A stretch of 64,000 bases of DNA from Mycolicibacterium litorale (GTDB lineage: Bacteria > Actinomycetota > Actinomycetes > Mycobacteriales > Mycobacteriaceae). Positions 17,824 to 26,410 of this stretch are shown in pieces; position 1 is the stretch's first letter, and each line of letters opens with the position of its first letter. The notes beneath the pieces are model-generated. The model did not search any database, was not told the DNA's origin, and saw only the letters and a program-made list of their open reading frames with translations. The stretch covers positions 5,952,001 to 6,016,000 of the forward strand of contig CP019882.1 of the NCBI GenBank assembly GCA_002007745.1. The letters are read 5' to 3'. The position numbers and the translations under genes are program-made.

Positions 17824-18869
17824 CAGTGTTCCTCGGTGTGGGGAGTCAGTTCGCGGACACCGGCCTGCAGCAGGGGGGCTACGGCGGCGCCGACGGTGGC
17901 GAAGCCGTCGCCGACGGTGTGGCCGCTGCGGTGGCGGTAGTGGATGCCCTCCAGGATCACCGCGAGCTTGAAGTAGGCCAGGGCGAGGTGGAAGTTCAGC
18001 GACTGCGGGTCGCGGCCGCTGACGTCGGCGTAACGGTCGAGCAGCTGCTGTTCGCTGGGGTAGCCGGGTGCGGTGCTGACGTCGGGCAGGCCCGGTGAGC
18101 GCACCAGTGCCGGGAGCCGGCCGTATACCAGGAGCAACGCCAGGTCGGTGAGCGGATCACCCACCGTGGCCATCTCCCAGTCGATGACGGCGCGCACGGT
18201 GGTCCCGCTCATCAGCAGGTTGTCCAACCGGAAGTCACCGTGTACCAGGGCCGCCCCGGAGTCCGGGGGCAGCGCGCGGCGCAACAGGTCGATCAGGACC
18301 GGCGCGTCGGGCAGGTCGCGACTGTGGGAGGCGTCGAGCTGGCGGGCCCACCGGTTGACCTGGCGTTCCAGGTAGCCGTGTGGTTTGCCCAGGCCCTCGA
18401 GGCCCACCCGGTGCACGTCCACGCGGTGCAGGTCGGCCAGCACCGTCACCATCGCGGTGGCGACGGCGGCCGTCGTCGCCGGGCCGGCGGCGATCAGCTG
18501 GGCGGCGTCGCGGTAGACGTCGCCGGCGACGAACTCCATGACGTAGAACGGCGCCCCGATGACCTCGGCGTCGGCGCAGTGACCGTAGACGCGGGGAACG
18601 GGCACCGCGGTGTCGTGCAGCGCCGCCATCACCCGGTGTTCACGACCCATGTCGTGCGCGGTGGCCAGTACGTGCCCCAGGGGCGGGCGGCGCACCACCC
18701 AGGAGTGCTGCCCGTCGGTGACGCGGTAGGTCAGGTTGGACTTCCCGCCGGCCAGTATCGTCGCACCCAACGCCGCGCCGTCGTAGTCGGGGACCGAGGC
18801 GCGAAACCACCGCCCCAGCCGCTCAAGGTCCAGTCCCGGCGGCGCGTCGGTGTGCAGGTCGTGGCTCAC
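17823..18869 (-). CDS. APH-type kinase, predicted 4-hydroxyacyl-CoA kinase
   Basis: 348 residues with all kinase-like landmarks: Gly/Lys loop ILAGGKSNLTYRVT near 42, WVVRRPP for the ATP-binding Arg/Lys strand, catalytic loop LVHGDFRLDNLL near 215 and metal-binding VIDWEMATVGDP near 235. No aminoglycoside-resistance context is present. The gene overlaps the SDR upstream by 4 bp and the ACAD downstream by 1 bp. In ACAD10/11 of animals, and in the Pseudomonas levulinate pathway (LvaA), this kinase type phosphorylates the 4-hydroxyl of acyl-CoAs before elimination. By analogy this is the best functional guess; direct proof is lacking. Confidence 0.8.
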   Translation of the reverse strand: MSHDLHTDAPPGLDLERLGRWFRASVPDYDGAALGATILAGGKSNLTYRVTDGQHSWVVRRPPLGHVLATAHDMGREHRVMAALHDTAVPVPRVYGHCADAEVIGAPFYVMEFVAGDVYRDAAQLIAAGPATTAAVATAMVTVLADLHRVDVHRVGLEGLGKPHGYLERQVNRWARQLDASHSRDLPDAPVLIDLLRRALPPDSGAALVHGDFRLDNLLMSGTTVRAVIDWEMATVGDPLTDLALLLVYGRLPALVRSPGLPDVSTAPGYPSEQQLLDRYADVSGRDPQSLNFHLALAYFKLAVILEGIHYRHRSGHTVGDGFATVGAAVAPLLQAGVRELTPHTEEH

Positions 18870-19621
18870 AGGTCACCGCCGGCGGCCAGCGTTGCTCCGC
18901 CGTCGATGACCACGGTCTGCCCGGTGATCCATCCGGCGTCCGGCGACAGCAGGAAGGCCACCGCGCCGCTGACGTCCTCGGGGGTTCCCAACCGCTGCAA
19001 TGGATATCGGTTGGCGAGTTCGGCTTCCCGGTCCGCGTAGAGAGCGGCGGCGAACCGGGTCTTGACCACCGCCGGCGCGACCGCGTTGACCCGCGTCCGG
19101 GGTGCCAACTCGTAGGCTAGTTGCTTGGTCAGGTGCATCAGCATCGCCTTGGTGGCGCCGTAGAACCCGGTCCCGGTGGACGCCGACAGCCCGGCGATCG
19201 AGGCGACGTTGACCACCGCGCCGCCGTGCTCGGCCATCCATCGGGCGTGCACGCGTTGTGTCCACGACAGCGCCGCTAGGCAATTGACCTCCAGAGTGTG
19301 CCGCGCGGCACCGAGGTCCAGGTCCATTAGCGGGCCGTAGACCGGGTTAATGCCGGTGTTGTTGACCAGGAGATCGATGCGCCCGAAGCGCTGCATCATC
19401 GCGTCCACGACGTGCTGTTGATGCTCCGCGTCGTGGGCGTGCCCGGCGACGCCGACGGCGTGGGCGTGTCCCAGCATGTCCACGGCCTGCTGCAGCTGAT
19501 CGTCTTTGCGGCCGGTGATGCACACCGTGGCACCCTGGTCGACGAGCCGTCGGGCGATCGCCAAGCCGATGCCGCGGCTGGCGCCGGTCACTACCGCGAC
19601 GTGGCCGCTCAGCGCGGTCAT
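18866..19621 (-). CDS. Short-chain dehydrogenase/reductase
   Basis: 251 residues from the ATG at 19621, which overlaps the alcohol dehydrogenase stop (ATGA); the longer upstream frame lies inside that gene. Motifs are TGASRGIG, CITGRKDDQL after strand 2 (an Arg suggesting NADP(H)), VNNTGINPVYG, VNVASIAGLS and the active-site YGATK. It ends with GWITGQTVVIDGGATLAAGG. Classical SDRs of this kind oxidise or reduce hydroxyacyl thioesters or simple alcohols. Next to the kinase/ACAD pair it could interconvert a keto and a hydroxy intermediate, for example the 4-oxo/4-hydroxy step; this is inference from position. Confidence 0.85.
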   Translation of the reverse strand: MTALSGHVAVVTGASRGIGLAIARRLVDQGATVCITGRKDDQLQQAVDMLGHAHAVGVAGHAHDAEHQQHVVDAMMQRFGRIDLLVNNTGINPVYGPLMDLDLGAARHTLEVNCLAALSWTQRVHARWMAEHGGAVVNVASIAGLSASTGTGFYGATKAMLMHLTKQLAYELAPRTRVNAVAPAVVKTRFAAALYADREAELANRYPLQRLGTPEDVSGAVAFLLSPDAGWITGQTVVIDGGATLAAGGDL

Positions 19622-20681
19622 GATGTCACCGCGTCCGGCCGCAGGGTGATCTTCCCGACGCCGGGGGCGCGTCGGGCGAGCATGGCGTAGCCGGTGGCGG
19701 CCTGCGCCAACGGCAGTCGATCCGACACCACCACCGCCGGATCCAAGCGTCCGGCCGCGGTCAGCGCCAGCAGGGTGGGCATTTCGCGTTGCGCCGAGCA
19801 CAGACCGGCCGAGAATTGCAGTTCCTTGGTCTGGACTGCTCTCAGGCGCAACGGAAATGCGTCGTTGTGGCTGACGCCGATGACGCTGACTCGGCCTCCG
19901 TGGCGGGCCGCGCTGATCGCCAACGCGATCGTGGCGTCCAGGCCGACGGCTTCGATGACGGCATCGGCGCCCTCACCGCGGGTGAGCTGGCGGATGTGGG
20001 CCTTGGGGTCCGCGCCGTCGACGGGCTCTGCCCCGCCGCCACCGCCGCGGTGCGGCGGTGTTCGACGGGTTCGACGACCAGCACCCTGGCTGCGCCTTGC
20101 AGGAACGCCGATTGCACGGCCAGCTGACCCACCGGTCCGGCGCCGATGACAGCCACCGTGTCGCCGGGCGCCACGCCTGCGCGGCGGACGCCGTACCACG
20201 CGGTGGGCGCGTTGTCGGTCAGCGCGAGCGCGGCGTCGTCGGACACCTCGGATGCCACGGAGAAAAGGTTGCGGTCGGCATGGGGCACGGCGACGAATTC
20301 GGCTTGACTGCCGGGCAACCGGTGGCTCATCCCGTAGCAGTACTCCTTCCACGGCTGACGGCGGTGCTCGCAGGCGGTGACGTGGCCGGCGGCGCAAGTC
20401 GGGCACAGCACGCACCCGACCGACGCCGCGACCAGTACCCGGTCGCCGATCGCGAATCGTGATACCCGCGAGCCGATGTCGACGACGATGCCCACCGCTT
20501 CATGACCGAGGGTGAACCCCACGTCGTCGCTGAATCCGTGGCCTTCGAAGATGTGCAGGTCGCTGCCGCAGATGCCGGCAGCGGCGACCTGCACGACCGC
20601 AGCGAGTTCATCGGCGACGATCGGATCGGGGACCTCGGTCACCTCGACAGCGCCCGGCCCCTGGTAGGTGGCTGCACGCAC
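19618..20681 (-). pseudogene. Zinc-dependent alcohol dehydrogenase, -1 frameshift
   Basis: A GTG at 20681 starts a medium-chain dehydrogenase. ICGSDLHIFEGHGF and LGHEAVGIVVDIG hold the catalytic zinc ligands; CVLCPTCAAGHVTACEHR has the four Cys of the structural zinc; VIGAGPVGQLAVQSA is the Rossmann loop. The frame breaks at the C run 20031-20034 after RRTAAVAAG. One more base restores AEPVDGADPKAHIRQLTRGE through ADAVIEAVGLDATIALAI and GGRVSVIGVSHNDAF to the stop at 19618. The rebuilt protein of about 355 residues is normal. It would oxidise an alcohol with NAD(P). It starts inside the stop region of the DUF1330 gene, so coupling is tight. Confidence 0.75.
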
Positions 20682-20975
20682 TCAGGCGTCCTCACCGAAG
20701 GTGACTGCGAATCGCGCGGTGGACGACTGCAGCCGGATGGGTTTGACCGATGCGTATTCCTCGCTGTCCCACCACTTTCGGAACTCCGCGTCGTCGGGGA
20801 ACTCCAACAGGATCACGGTGGTGGCGTCGAGGTCGCCCTCCTGGAGCTTGATGTCGTCGGTGACGGCGTGGACCTTGACGTCCAGTCCGCTGATGATCTT
20901 GTAGTTGACCTTCGAGTAGTCGGCGTAGCGTTGCGGGTCATGCTTGTCGACCACGGCCAGGAAGTAGCACGACAT
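20682..20975 (-). CDS. DUF1330 family protein
   Basis: 97 residues beginning MSCYFLAVVDKHDPQRYADY at 20975, where its ATG shares a base with the HyuB stop (TGATG). The ferredoxin-like alpha/beta pattern with VILLEFPDDAEFRKWWDSEE is characteristic of DUF1330, a dimeric alpha-beta barrel family related to EthD and YciI domains. Members have no firm general function; some assist isomerase or decarboxylation steps. Its place between HyuB and the alcohol dehydrogenase, coupled to both, suggests that it acts in the pathway and is not a chance insertion. Confidence 0.8.
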   Translation of the reverse strand: MSCYFLAVVDKHDPQRYADYSKVNYKIISGLDVKVHAVTDDIKLQEGDLDATTVILLEFPDDAEFRKWWDSEEYASVKPIRLQSSTARFAVTFGEDA

Positions 20976-23014
20976 CAGGACTCCCGAACGTCGATGTCGG
21001 CGCTGATCAGGTCGCCCGTAGTCGGGTCGGCCCGCTCCAGCAGGTCGATGCCCTCGCGCGGCTGGCACCACTGGCCCAGTTCGGCCAGCCGTTGCCCGGC
21101 CTGCGTGCGCCGCACCGCGTACCCGTCCTGCACAGGCCAGGACCGGCGCTCGGCGCGGATCGCGGCGCGGCGGGCGGTGGTCGCCTGCGCGTCAAGGTCA
21201 CCGTCGTCGGTGACGACGACGCCGTAGGCGACCGAGGCGGCGGTGCGGTCGATCTTGCCCGATCGCAGATCGGCCACGACATCCTCGGCATTGCGCTGCA
21301 ACGGATCTCCGTAACCGGCTCCGCCGCCGGAGCGCATCCGCATGACATCCCCGGGCATCACGGCGAACCCGAACTGCTTGCCGCCGAGCAACTGCGGGGC
21401 AGCGTCGAAGTCATCCAACGAGCGCGGGATCCTGCCGGCGGCGAGCGCTTCATCGGCGCGTGCGCCGGCAACCAGGGTGAAGCCGCTCGTCGACCCGGGA
21501 TAACCGCCTTTGGGTCCGGTGGGCGGCACCTGCCAGCAGGGCGTCATCACGTGCTGCTGACCACCGGTGGTGTACCAGGGGGTCCAGGCCAGGTCAAGGC
21601 CGTTGCCGCCCCGGTATTGGCCGGGGCCGCCGGAGTTTTGGTGCAGCGTGCGCCACAGGTAGAGGATCGGATAGGCCAGTTCGTTGATCTCGATGTCGGG
21701 CAGGCTGTTCGACGGCTGGGCCAACGCCCCGGAGACGTCCATCCCGTCGGCCACGGGCTGGGCACCGCCGCCGCCGCTGCCGCCGTTCATGTCCGGGAAC
21801 GGCACCAGTTCGCCCTCCTCGTTGGGCGCGTAGAAGAACCCGGCGTTCCACGAGTCCTGCCACTGTGCCATCAGGTGCTCGCGCACGAACCGGCTGTCGC
21901 TGCGGCTTTGGATGGCTGCGAGCATCCGGGTGACGAGCCGGCCCAGTCGCAACCCGGTCTCCAGGTGCCCACCGGAGACCGGGGCGGGCATCTGGACGTC
22001 GCAGATGGTGCCGGGTTTGGTGATCACCTGAATGGGCCGCAACGTGCCCTGGTTGATCGGCAGGTCGGGGAACAGCATGAACAGCGCCGGACTGAATGCG
22101 CATCCCAGAGTGATCGCCGCCGAGCAGTTGACGAAGCCGTCGGTCTGCGAGGCGGATTCGCTGAAGTCCATGGTGAGCGTGCCGTCGTCGACGGTCATGG
22201 TGCATCGGATGGGGTAGATGTCGTCGGTGTGGCCGTTGTGCTCCTCGTAGTCCACGTCGGTGTAGACGCCGTTGGGCAGTTCGGCGATGCGGCGGCGGAC
22301 CGCTTTCTCGGCGAGGTCCTTGGCCACCTCGACGTAGTGCTTGAACGCCGCGGTGCCGTAGTCGTCGATGAGGACCTGCAGCCGGTCGTCGCAGCGGTTG
22401 CAGGCGGCGATGAAGCAGCGGATGTCGTTCATCACCACGTTGGGCACCCGGATGTTGGTCTCGATGATCCGCCAGATGTCGGCCACCGGGCGGCCCTGGT
22501 CGACGATCTTGACTCCGGGCAGGCGCAGCGCCTCACCGTAGGTCTCGGTGGCCATCGGGGCCATGCTGCCGGGGGCGAAACCGCCGAAGTCGTTGACGTG
22601 GGCTTCGGCCCAGCACCAGGCGATGAGTTCGTCGTGGTAGAAGATGGGCCGCACCACCCCGACGTCGACCTGGTGGGCGTTGCCGGTGGTGAACGGGTCG
22701 TTGCAGATAAACAGGTCACCGGGGCGGATCTCGTCGCGGGGCACCGTGGCCAGGATGTGCTTGACGGCCTGCCGCGCAGTGCCCATGTAGATGGTGATGT
22801 AGCCGGCGTAGCAGATGATGTCACCGTCGGCGTCGGCGATGAACGTCGAGAAGTCCACCGCCTCGGCGATGACCGGGCTCCCGGAGGCGCGCATCATCAC
22901 CACGCCCATTTCGTGGGCGACGTTCTCCAGTGCCTTGGAGAAGATCTCGATGGTCACCGGGTCCACCGGGGACGCCGTCAGCGTGGCGGTGGGGTCCATG
23001 GTTTGAGTGCTCAT
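20975..23014 (-). CDS. Hydantoinase B/oxoprolinase-type beta subunit
   Basis: 679 residues from the ATG at 23014, which overlaps the HyuA stop (TAATG). Landmarks are PVTIEIFSKALENVAHEMGV at the N-terminus, FICNDPFTTGNAHQVDVGVV near 125, AEAHVNDFGGFAPGSM near 155, and a Gly-rich C-terminal MRMRSGGGAGYGDPLQRN, all typical of HyuB. HyuA/HyuB pairs hydrolyse cyclic amides with ATP (5-oxoproline, hydantoins, caprolactam) or carboxylate ketones with ATP (acetone, acetophenone). No small gamma subunit typical of acetone carboxylase is encoded next to it. DUF1330 follows instead. The precise reaction is open. Confidence 0.85.
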   Translation of the reverse strand: MSTQTMDPTATLTASPVDPVTIEIFSKALENVAHEMGVVMMRASGSPVIAEAVDFSTFIADADGDIICYAGYITIYMGTARQAVKHILATVPRDEIRPGDLFICNDPFTTGNAHQVDVGVVRPIFYHDELIAWCWAEAHVNDFGGFAPGSMAPMATETYGEALRLPGVKIVDQGRPVADIWRIIETNIRVPNVVMNDIRCFIAACNRCDDRLQVLIDDYGTAAFKHYVEVAKDLAEKAVRRRIAELPNGVYTDVDYEEHNGHTDDIYPIRCTMTVDDGTLTMDFSESASQTDGFVNCSAAITLGCAFSPALFMLFPDLPINQGTLRPIQVITKPGTICDVQMPAPVSGGHLETGLRLGRLVTRMLAAIQSRSDSRFVREHLMAQWQDSWNAGFFYAPNEEGELVPFPDMNGGSGGGGAQPVADGMDVSGALAQPSNSLPDIEINELAYPILYLWRTLHQNSGGPGQYRGGNGLDLAWTPWYTTGGQQHVMTPCWQVPPTGPKGGYPGSTSGFTLVAGARADEALAAGRIPRSLDDFDAAPQLLGGKQFGFAVMPGDVMRMRSGGGAGYGDPLQRNAEDVVADLRSGKIDRTAASVAYGVVVTDDGDLDAQATTARRAAIRAERRSWPVQDGYAVRRTQAGQRLAELGQWCQPREGIDLLERADPTTGDLISADIDVRES

Positions 23015-25128
23015 TACGCCTTTTCCTCGATCTGATCTGCGGTGCGGTCGGTGAGGATGAAGTTGCCCCACTCGTCGATGCGGGCATCCCAGCCCGACGG
23101 GATCTGCAGTGTGGTCAGCGGGTGCTCCAGGATCGCGGGGCCCTGGATCTGGTGACCGGCCTTGGCGGTACGGGTGTCGTAGACCCCGACCTCGGTTTCC
23201 TCGCCCAGCAGCGGCAGGAACACCGTGCGGCTTCCGGTGGCGGGCAGTCGCTCCTCTGATTCCGGAACCGGTTGCGCCGGTGTTGGTTCCATGGTCGCGA
23301 CCCGGCCGGTGGCGGTGACGCGCACGGCGACCAGCACCACCGGGCTGCCGACCCAGGCGCTGCCGGAGCCGTATTCGGTTTCGTACAGCGTGCCGTAGCG
23401 GGCTTGCGCGTCGACCAGGTCGGCCTCGCTCAGGTTGCGGTCACGCGGCAGGGACACCGGCAGCTCCCACTGCTGGCCGGCGTACTTGAATTCGCCCTCC
23501 CACACCACGTCGATGGCCTCGTCGGCGTAGCCCGCGGCCCGCAGGGTGGCGACCAGTTCGTCGTCGAGTTGGCCCAGGGCCGCGGCGATGGTGGCGGCGT
23601 CACCGCCGACCCACAGCGCTGAGCGCGACCGGGTTCGGACGTCGTCGCTGTTGAGCAGGCCGGTGGCAGAGAACACCGCGGCGTCGGCGGGGATGATGAC
23701 CTGACGGATGCCGACCTCGCGGGCGATGTCGGCGGCGAAGATGCCCAGCGCGCCGCCGTAGGCGACCATGCTGAACGCGCGGGGATCGTGGCCGCGTTCG
23801 ACGGTGACGGTGCGCACGGCGTTGCTCATGTTGGCGGTCACCATGCGGTAGACCGCTGCGGCGGCGCGCACGGCGTCGACGTCCAGCGGTTTGCCGATCT
23901 CGCGTTCCATGGCCTCGCGGGCCGGTTGCAGCGCCAGTTCGCGACGGCCGCCGAGGAAGGCGCTGGGTTCGAGCAGGCCCAGCACCGCCGAGGCGTCGGT
24001 GACGGTGGGCACCACGCCGCCCTTGCCGTAGCACACCGGGCCCGGCTCGGCACCGGCGCTGTGCGGCCCGACCTGGGGGATGCCGCGGGCGTCGACCCAG
24101 GCGATGCTGCCACCGCCGGCTCCGATGGGCAGCACGTCGATCTTGGGCAGCGCGGTGAGGAACTGGTCGCGCAGCATGACCCGTTGGGTGACCAGCGGCT
24201 TGTTGCCCTGCAGCACCGAGACGTCGAAGGAGGTGCCGCCCATGTCGGCGGTGACGACGTTCTTGATGCCCAGCCGTTTGGCCAGTGCCTGGGCGCCGAT
24301 GACGCCGCCGGCAGGGCCGCTGTCGACCAGGGTGATCGGTCGTTGGCGGGCCTCATCGGCGGTCAGGGTTCCGCCGAAGCCCTGCATGAAACCGATGGGG
24401 ACGCGCAGGCCACGGGCGCCGAGTTCGCGTTCGATGCGGCCGGTGTACTCCGCGACGCGGATGCCGGTGAACGCGTTGAGCACCGTGGTCATGGTGCGTT
24501 CGTATTCGCGGATCATCGGGTGCAGGCGCGAGGAGACGCTGACGAACAGCTCCGGGGCTTCCTGGGCTACCGCCGCCGCGAGCCGCTCCTCGTGCTCGGG
24601 GTTGGCGAAGCTCCACAGCAGGGAGATGGCGATGGCCTCGACGTCCATGTCGACCAGTCGCCGCACCGCGGCGCGGGCGTCGTCGTCGGTCAGCGCGACC
24701 ACCACCGATCCCTTGCGATCGATGCGCTCGCTGACTTCGACAACCCTTTCCCTGGGAACGATCTGCGGGATGTTGAGCTGGCGGTGGTGATCGCGATCGG
24801 CGCTGCGTGCCGATCGTGCGATCAGCAGGTTGTCCCCGAAACCCTGGGTGGTGATCAGTCCCACGCGGGCGCCTTTGAGTTCAGCGATCGAGTTGGTCAC
24901 CGCCGTGGTGCCGTTGACGAATCGGGTGGTGTCGGGCAACACCTGATCCAGCGGTTTGCCGATGCGCTGGGCCAGGTTCTCCAGCGCGGCGATCAGCCCG
25001 ACGCTCAAGTCGTGCGGGGTGGTGTCGGACTTGTCGGAGTAGACCACGCCCCGGCTGTCGACCGCGGTCACATCGGTGAACGTGCCGCCGATGTCACAGC
25101 CGATCTGGTACTGAACGTGTTCGGTCAT
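23014..25128 (-). CDS. Hydantoinase A/oxoprolinase-type ATPase subunit
   Basis: 704 residues. The N-terminus IGCDIGGTFTDVTAVDSRG is the ASKHA-fold phosphate loop of HyuA; FVNGTTAVTNSIAELKGARV and VTADMGGTSFDVSVLQGNK follow in the usual order. The Gly-rich LPIGAGGGSIAWVDARG is also conserved. The subunit binds ATP and phosphorylates the amide or carbonyl oxygen before the B subunit completes the reaction. It begins 85 bp after the upstream ACAD stop, and HyuB follows with a 1-bp overlap. The size is closer to the separate-subunit hydantoinases and carboxylases than to fused 5-oxoprolinases. Confidence 0.85.
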   Translation of the reverse strand: MTEHVQYQIGCDIGGTFTDVTAVDSRGVVYSDKSDTTPHDLSVGLIAALENLAQRIGKPLDQVLPDTTRFVNGTTAVTNSIAELKGARVGLITTQGFGDNLLIARSARSADRDHHRQLNIPQIVPRERVVEVSERIDRKGSVVVALTDDDARAAVRRLVDMDVEAIAISLLWSFANPEHEERLAAAVAQEAPELFVSVSSRLHPMIREYERTMTTVLNAFTGIRVAEYTGRIERELGARGLRVPIGFMQGFGGTLTADEARQRPITLVDSGPAGGVIGAQALAKRLGIKNVVTADMGGTSFDVSVLQGNKPLVTQRVMLRDQFLTALPKIDVLPIGAGGGSIAWVDARGIPQVGPHSAGAEPGPVCYGKGGVVPTVTDASAVLGLLEPSAFLGGRRELALQPAREAMEREIGKPLDVDAVRAAAAVYRMVTANMSNAVRTVTVERGHDPRAFSMVAYGGALGIFAADIAREVGIRQVIIPADAAVFSATGLLNSDDVRTRSRSALWVGGDAATIAAALGQLDDELVATLRAAGYADEAIDVVWEGEFKYAGQQWELPVSLPRDRNLSEADLVDAQARYGTLYETEYGSGSAWVGSPVVLVAVRVTATGRVATMEPTPAQPVPESEERLPATGSRTVFLPLLGEETEVGVYDTRTAKAGHQIQGPAILEHPLTTLQIPSGWDARIDEWGNFILTDRTADQIEEKA

Positions 25129-25213
25129 CGTTGCTTCCTGTCTCGTTGAATGATTAAGGGGGACAGTGGGACCGCCGCACCGGGCGGCCCATCCTGGTCG
25201 CGTGACGCGGATG

Positions 25214-26370
25214 TCATCCGCTGACCGCGTCGCGGCCGATGACGCCGCGGGCGATGATCATCTTCTGGATCTGCGGGGTGCCGTCGCCGATCTGGTATCC
25301 CGAGACGTCGCGCAGCATCGCCTGCAGCGGCATCTCGTTGGACCAGCCGACCTGCCCATGCAGGACCACCGATTCCTGGATGGCGTTGAAGGCCACCTTG
25401 GGAGCCCACCACTTGAGCATCGCCGCCTCCTTGGTGTGGGGCAGGCCCGCCGCACGCAGCCCCAGGGTGTGGTAGCCCAACGTCCGCACGGCGGTGAGAT
25501 AGGTGGTGTGTTCGGCGATGGCGAAGGACACCCCCTGATGGGCGGCAAGGGGTTTGCCGAACGTGCGGCGATCCTTGGCGTAGGCGGTGGCCATGTCCAG
25601 GGCCCGCTGCGCGCTGCCCACGCACAACAGCCCGATCAGGGTCCGGCTTAGGTCGAATTCGGCCATGATGTCGGCGAATCCGGCGCCCGGTGTGCTGATG
25701 ACGTGGTCGTCGGGGACGAACACGTCATCCATGGTGACCGACCCTCGGCCCAGCGGCTTGAAACCGGGGTCGTCGAAGCTCTGCGAGGACACGCCTTCGG
25801 CGGCCATGTCGACCAGGAAGCAGCCAATCCCCTTGGTGCCCTTCGCCGCATCGGCCTGGGCGAGCACGACGGCGATGTTGGCGTGCGGCGCCTGGGTCAC
25901 GGAGGTTTTCTCACCGGTCACGCGCCACCCCCGTCGATCCGGACGGCCTTGGTGCTCATCGCGCCTGCGTCGGAGCCGGCGCCGGGCTCGGTGACCGCCC
26001 AGCATCCCAACGCCTCGCCGCGTGCCACCGGGTCGGCCCAGGCGGCGACCGCCGGGGAGGGGTGCTCGGCCAACAGCGTCACCAGGCTGTTGGTGCTGAA
26101 CAGGATGTAGCCCATGTTCGGGTCGGCGTAGCCGATCTCCTCGCATGCCAGGCCCACGGCCAGTAGGTCGGCCCCCTGACCGCCGCGGTCCTCCGACAAC
26201 GACAGGGTCGTCAGGTTGGCTTGGGCGAGCTGTTTGAGTTCGGCGTACGGGAATTCGGTGCTGTCGGCGCGCGGCAGGTAGCTGTCGAGGAACTCGCGGC
26301 GGGCGAGCTTGCGGACCTCCTGTTGGAAGGCGAGATGGTCGTCGTCGAGGGTGAAGGGGGTGGTCGACAC
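25214..26370 (-). pseudogene. Acyl-CoA dehydrogenase, -1 frameshift
   Basis: From the ATG at 26370 (FTLDDDHLAFQQEVRKLARR) a normal ACAD N-domain and the loop GCWAVTEPGAGSDAGAMSTK are read. The frame then fails at the C run 25928-25932. With one added base the protein continues as IDGGWRVTGEKTSVTQAPHA, through TMDDVFVPDDHVISTPGAG and GSAQRALDMATAYAKDRRTF, to the C-terminal QIGDGTPQIQKMIIAR at 25214. The rebuilt length is about 385 residues. In the last signature the usual YEGTxxIQ base position reads GDGTPQIQ, as in several ACADs where the base is elsewhere. It starts 40 bp after the synthetase gene and probably acts on the same acyl chain. Confidence 0.75.
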
Positions 26371-26410
26371 AGAATTGTCCTTAGTTACCGGAGGTGAAAG
26401 GTGTTGTTTT

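Noticed and set aside
17823..18869. Aminoglycoside resistance kinase
   Set aside because: APH fold only; coupling to an ACAD10/11-type gene argues for a hydroxyacyl kinase.
21092..23035. 647-codon plus-strand frame over HyuB
   Set aside because: Val/Gly/Asp-rich antisense frame caused by codon bias; HyuB motifs are on the minus strand.
20682..25128. Acetone carboxylase operon
   Set aside because: HyuA/HyuB would fit, but the gamma subunit and the usual acetone/isopropanol genes are absent.
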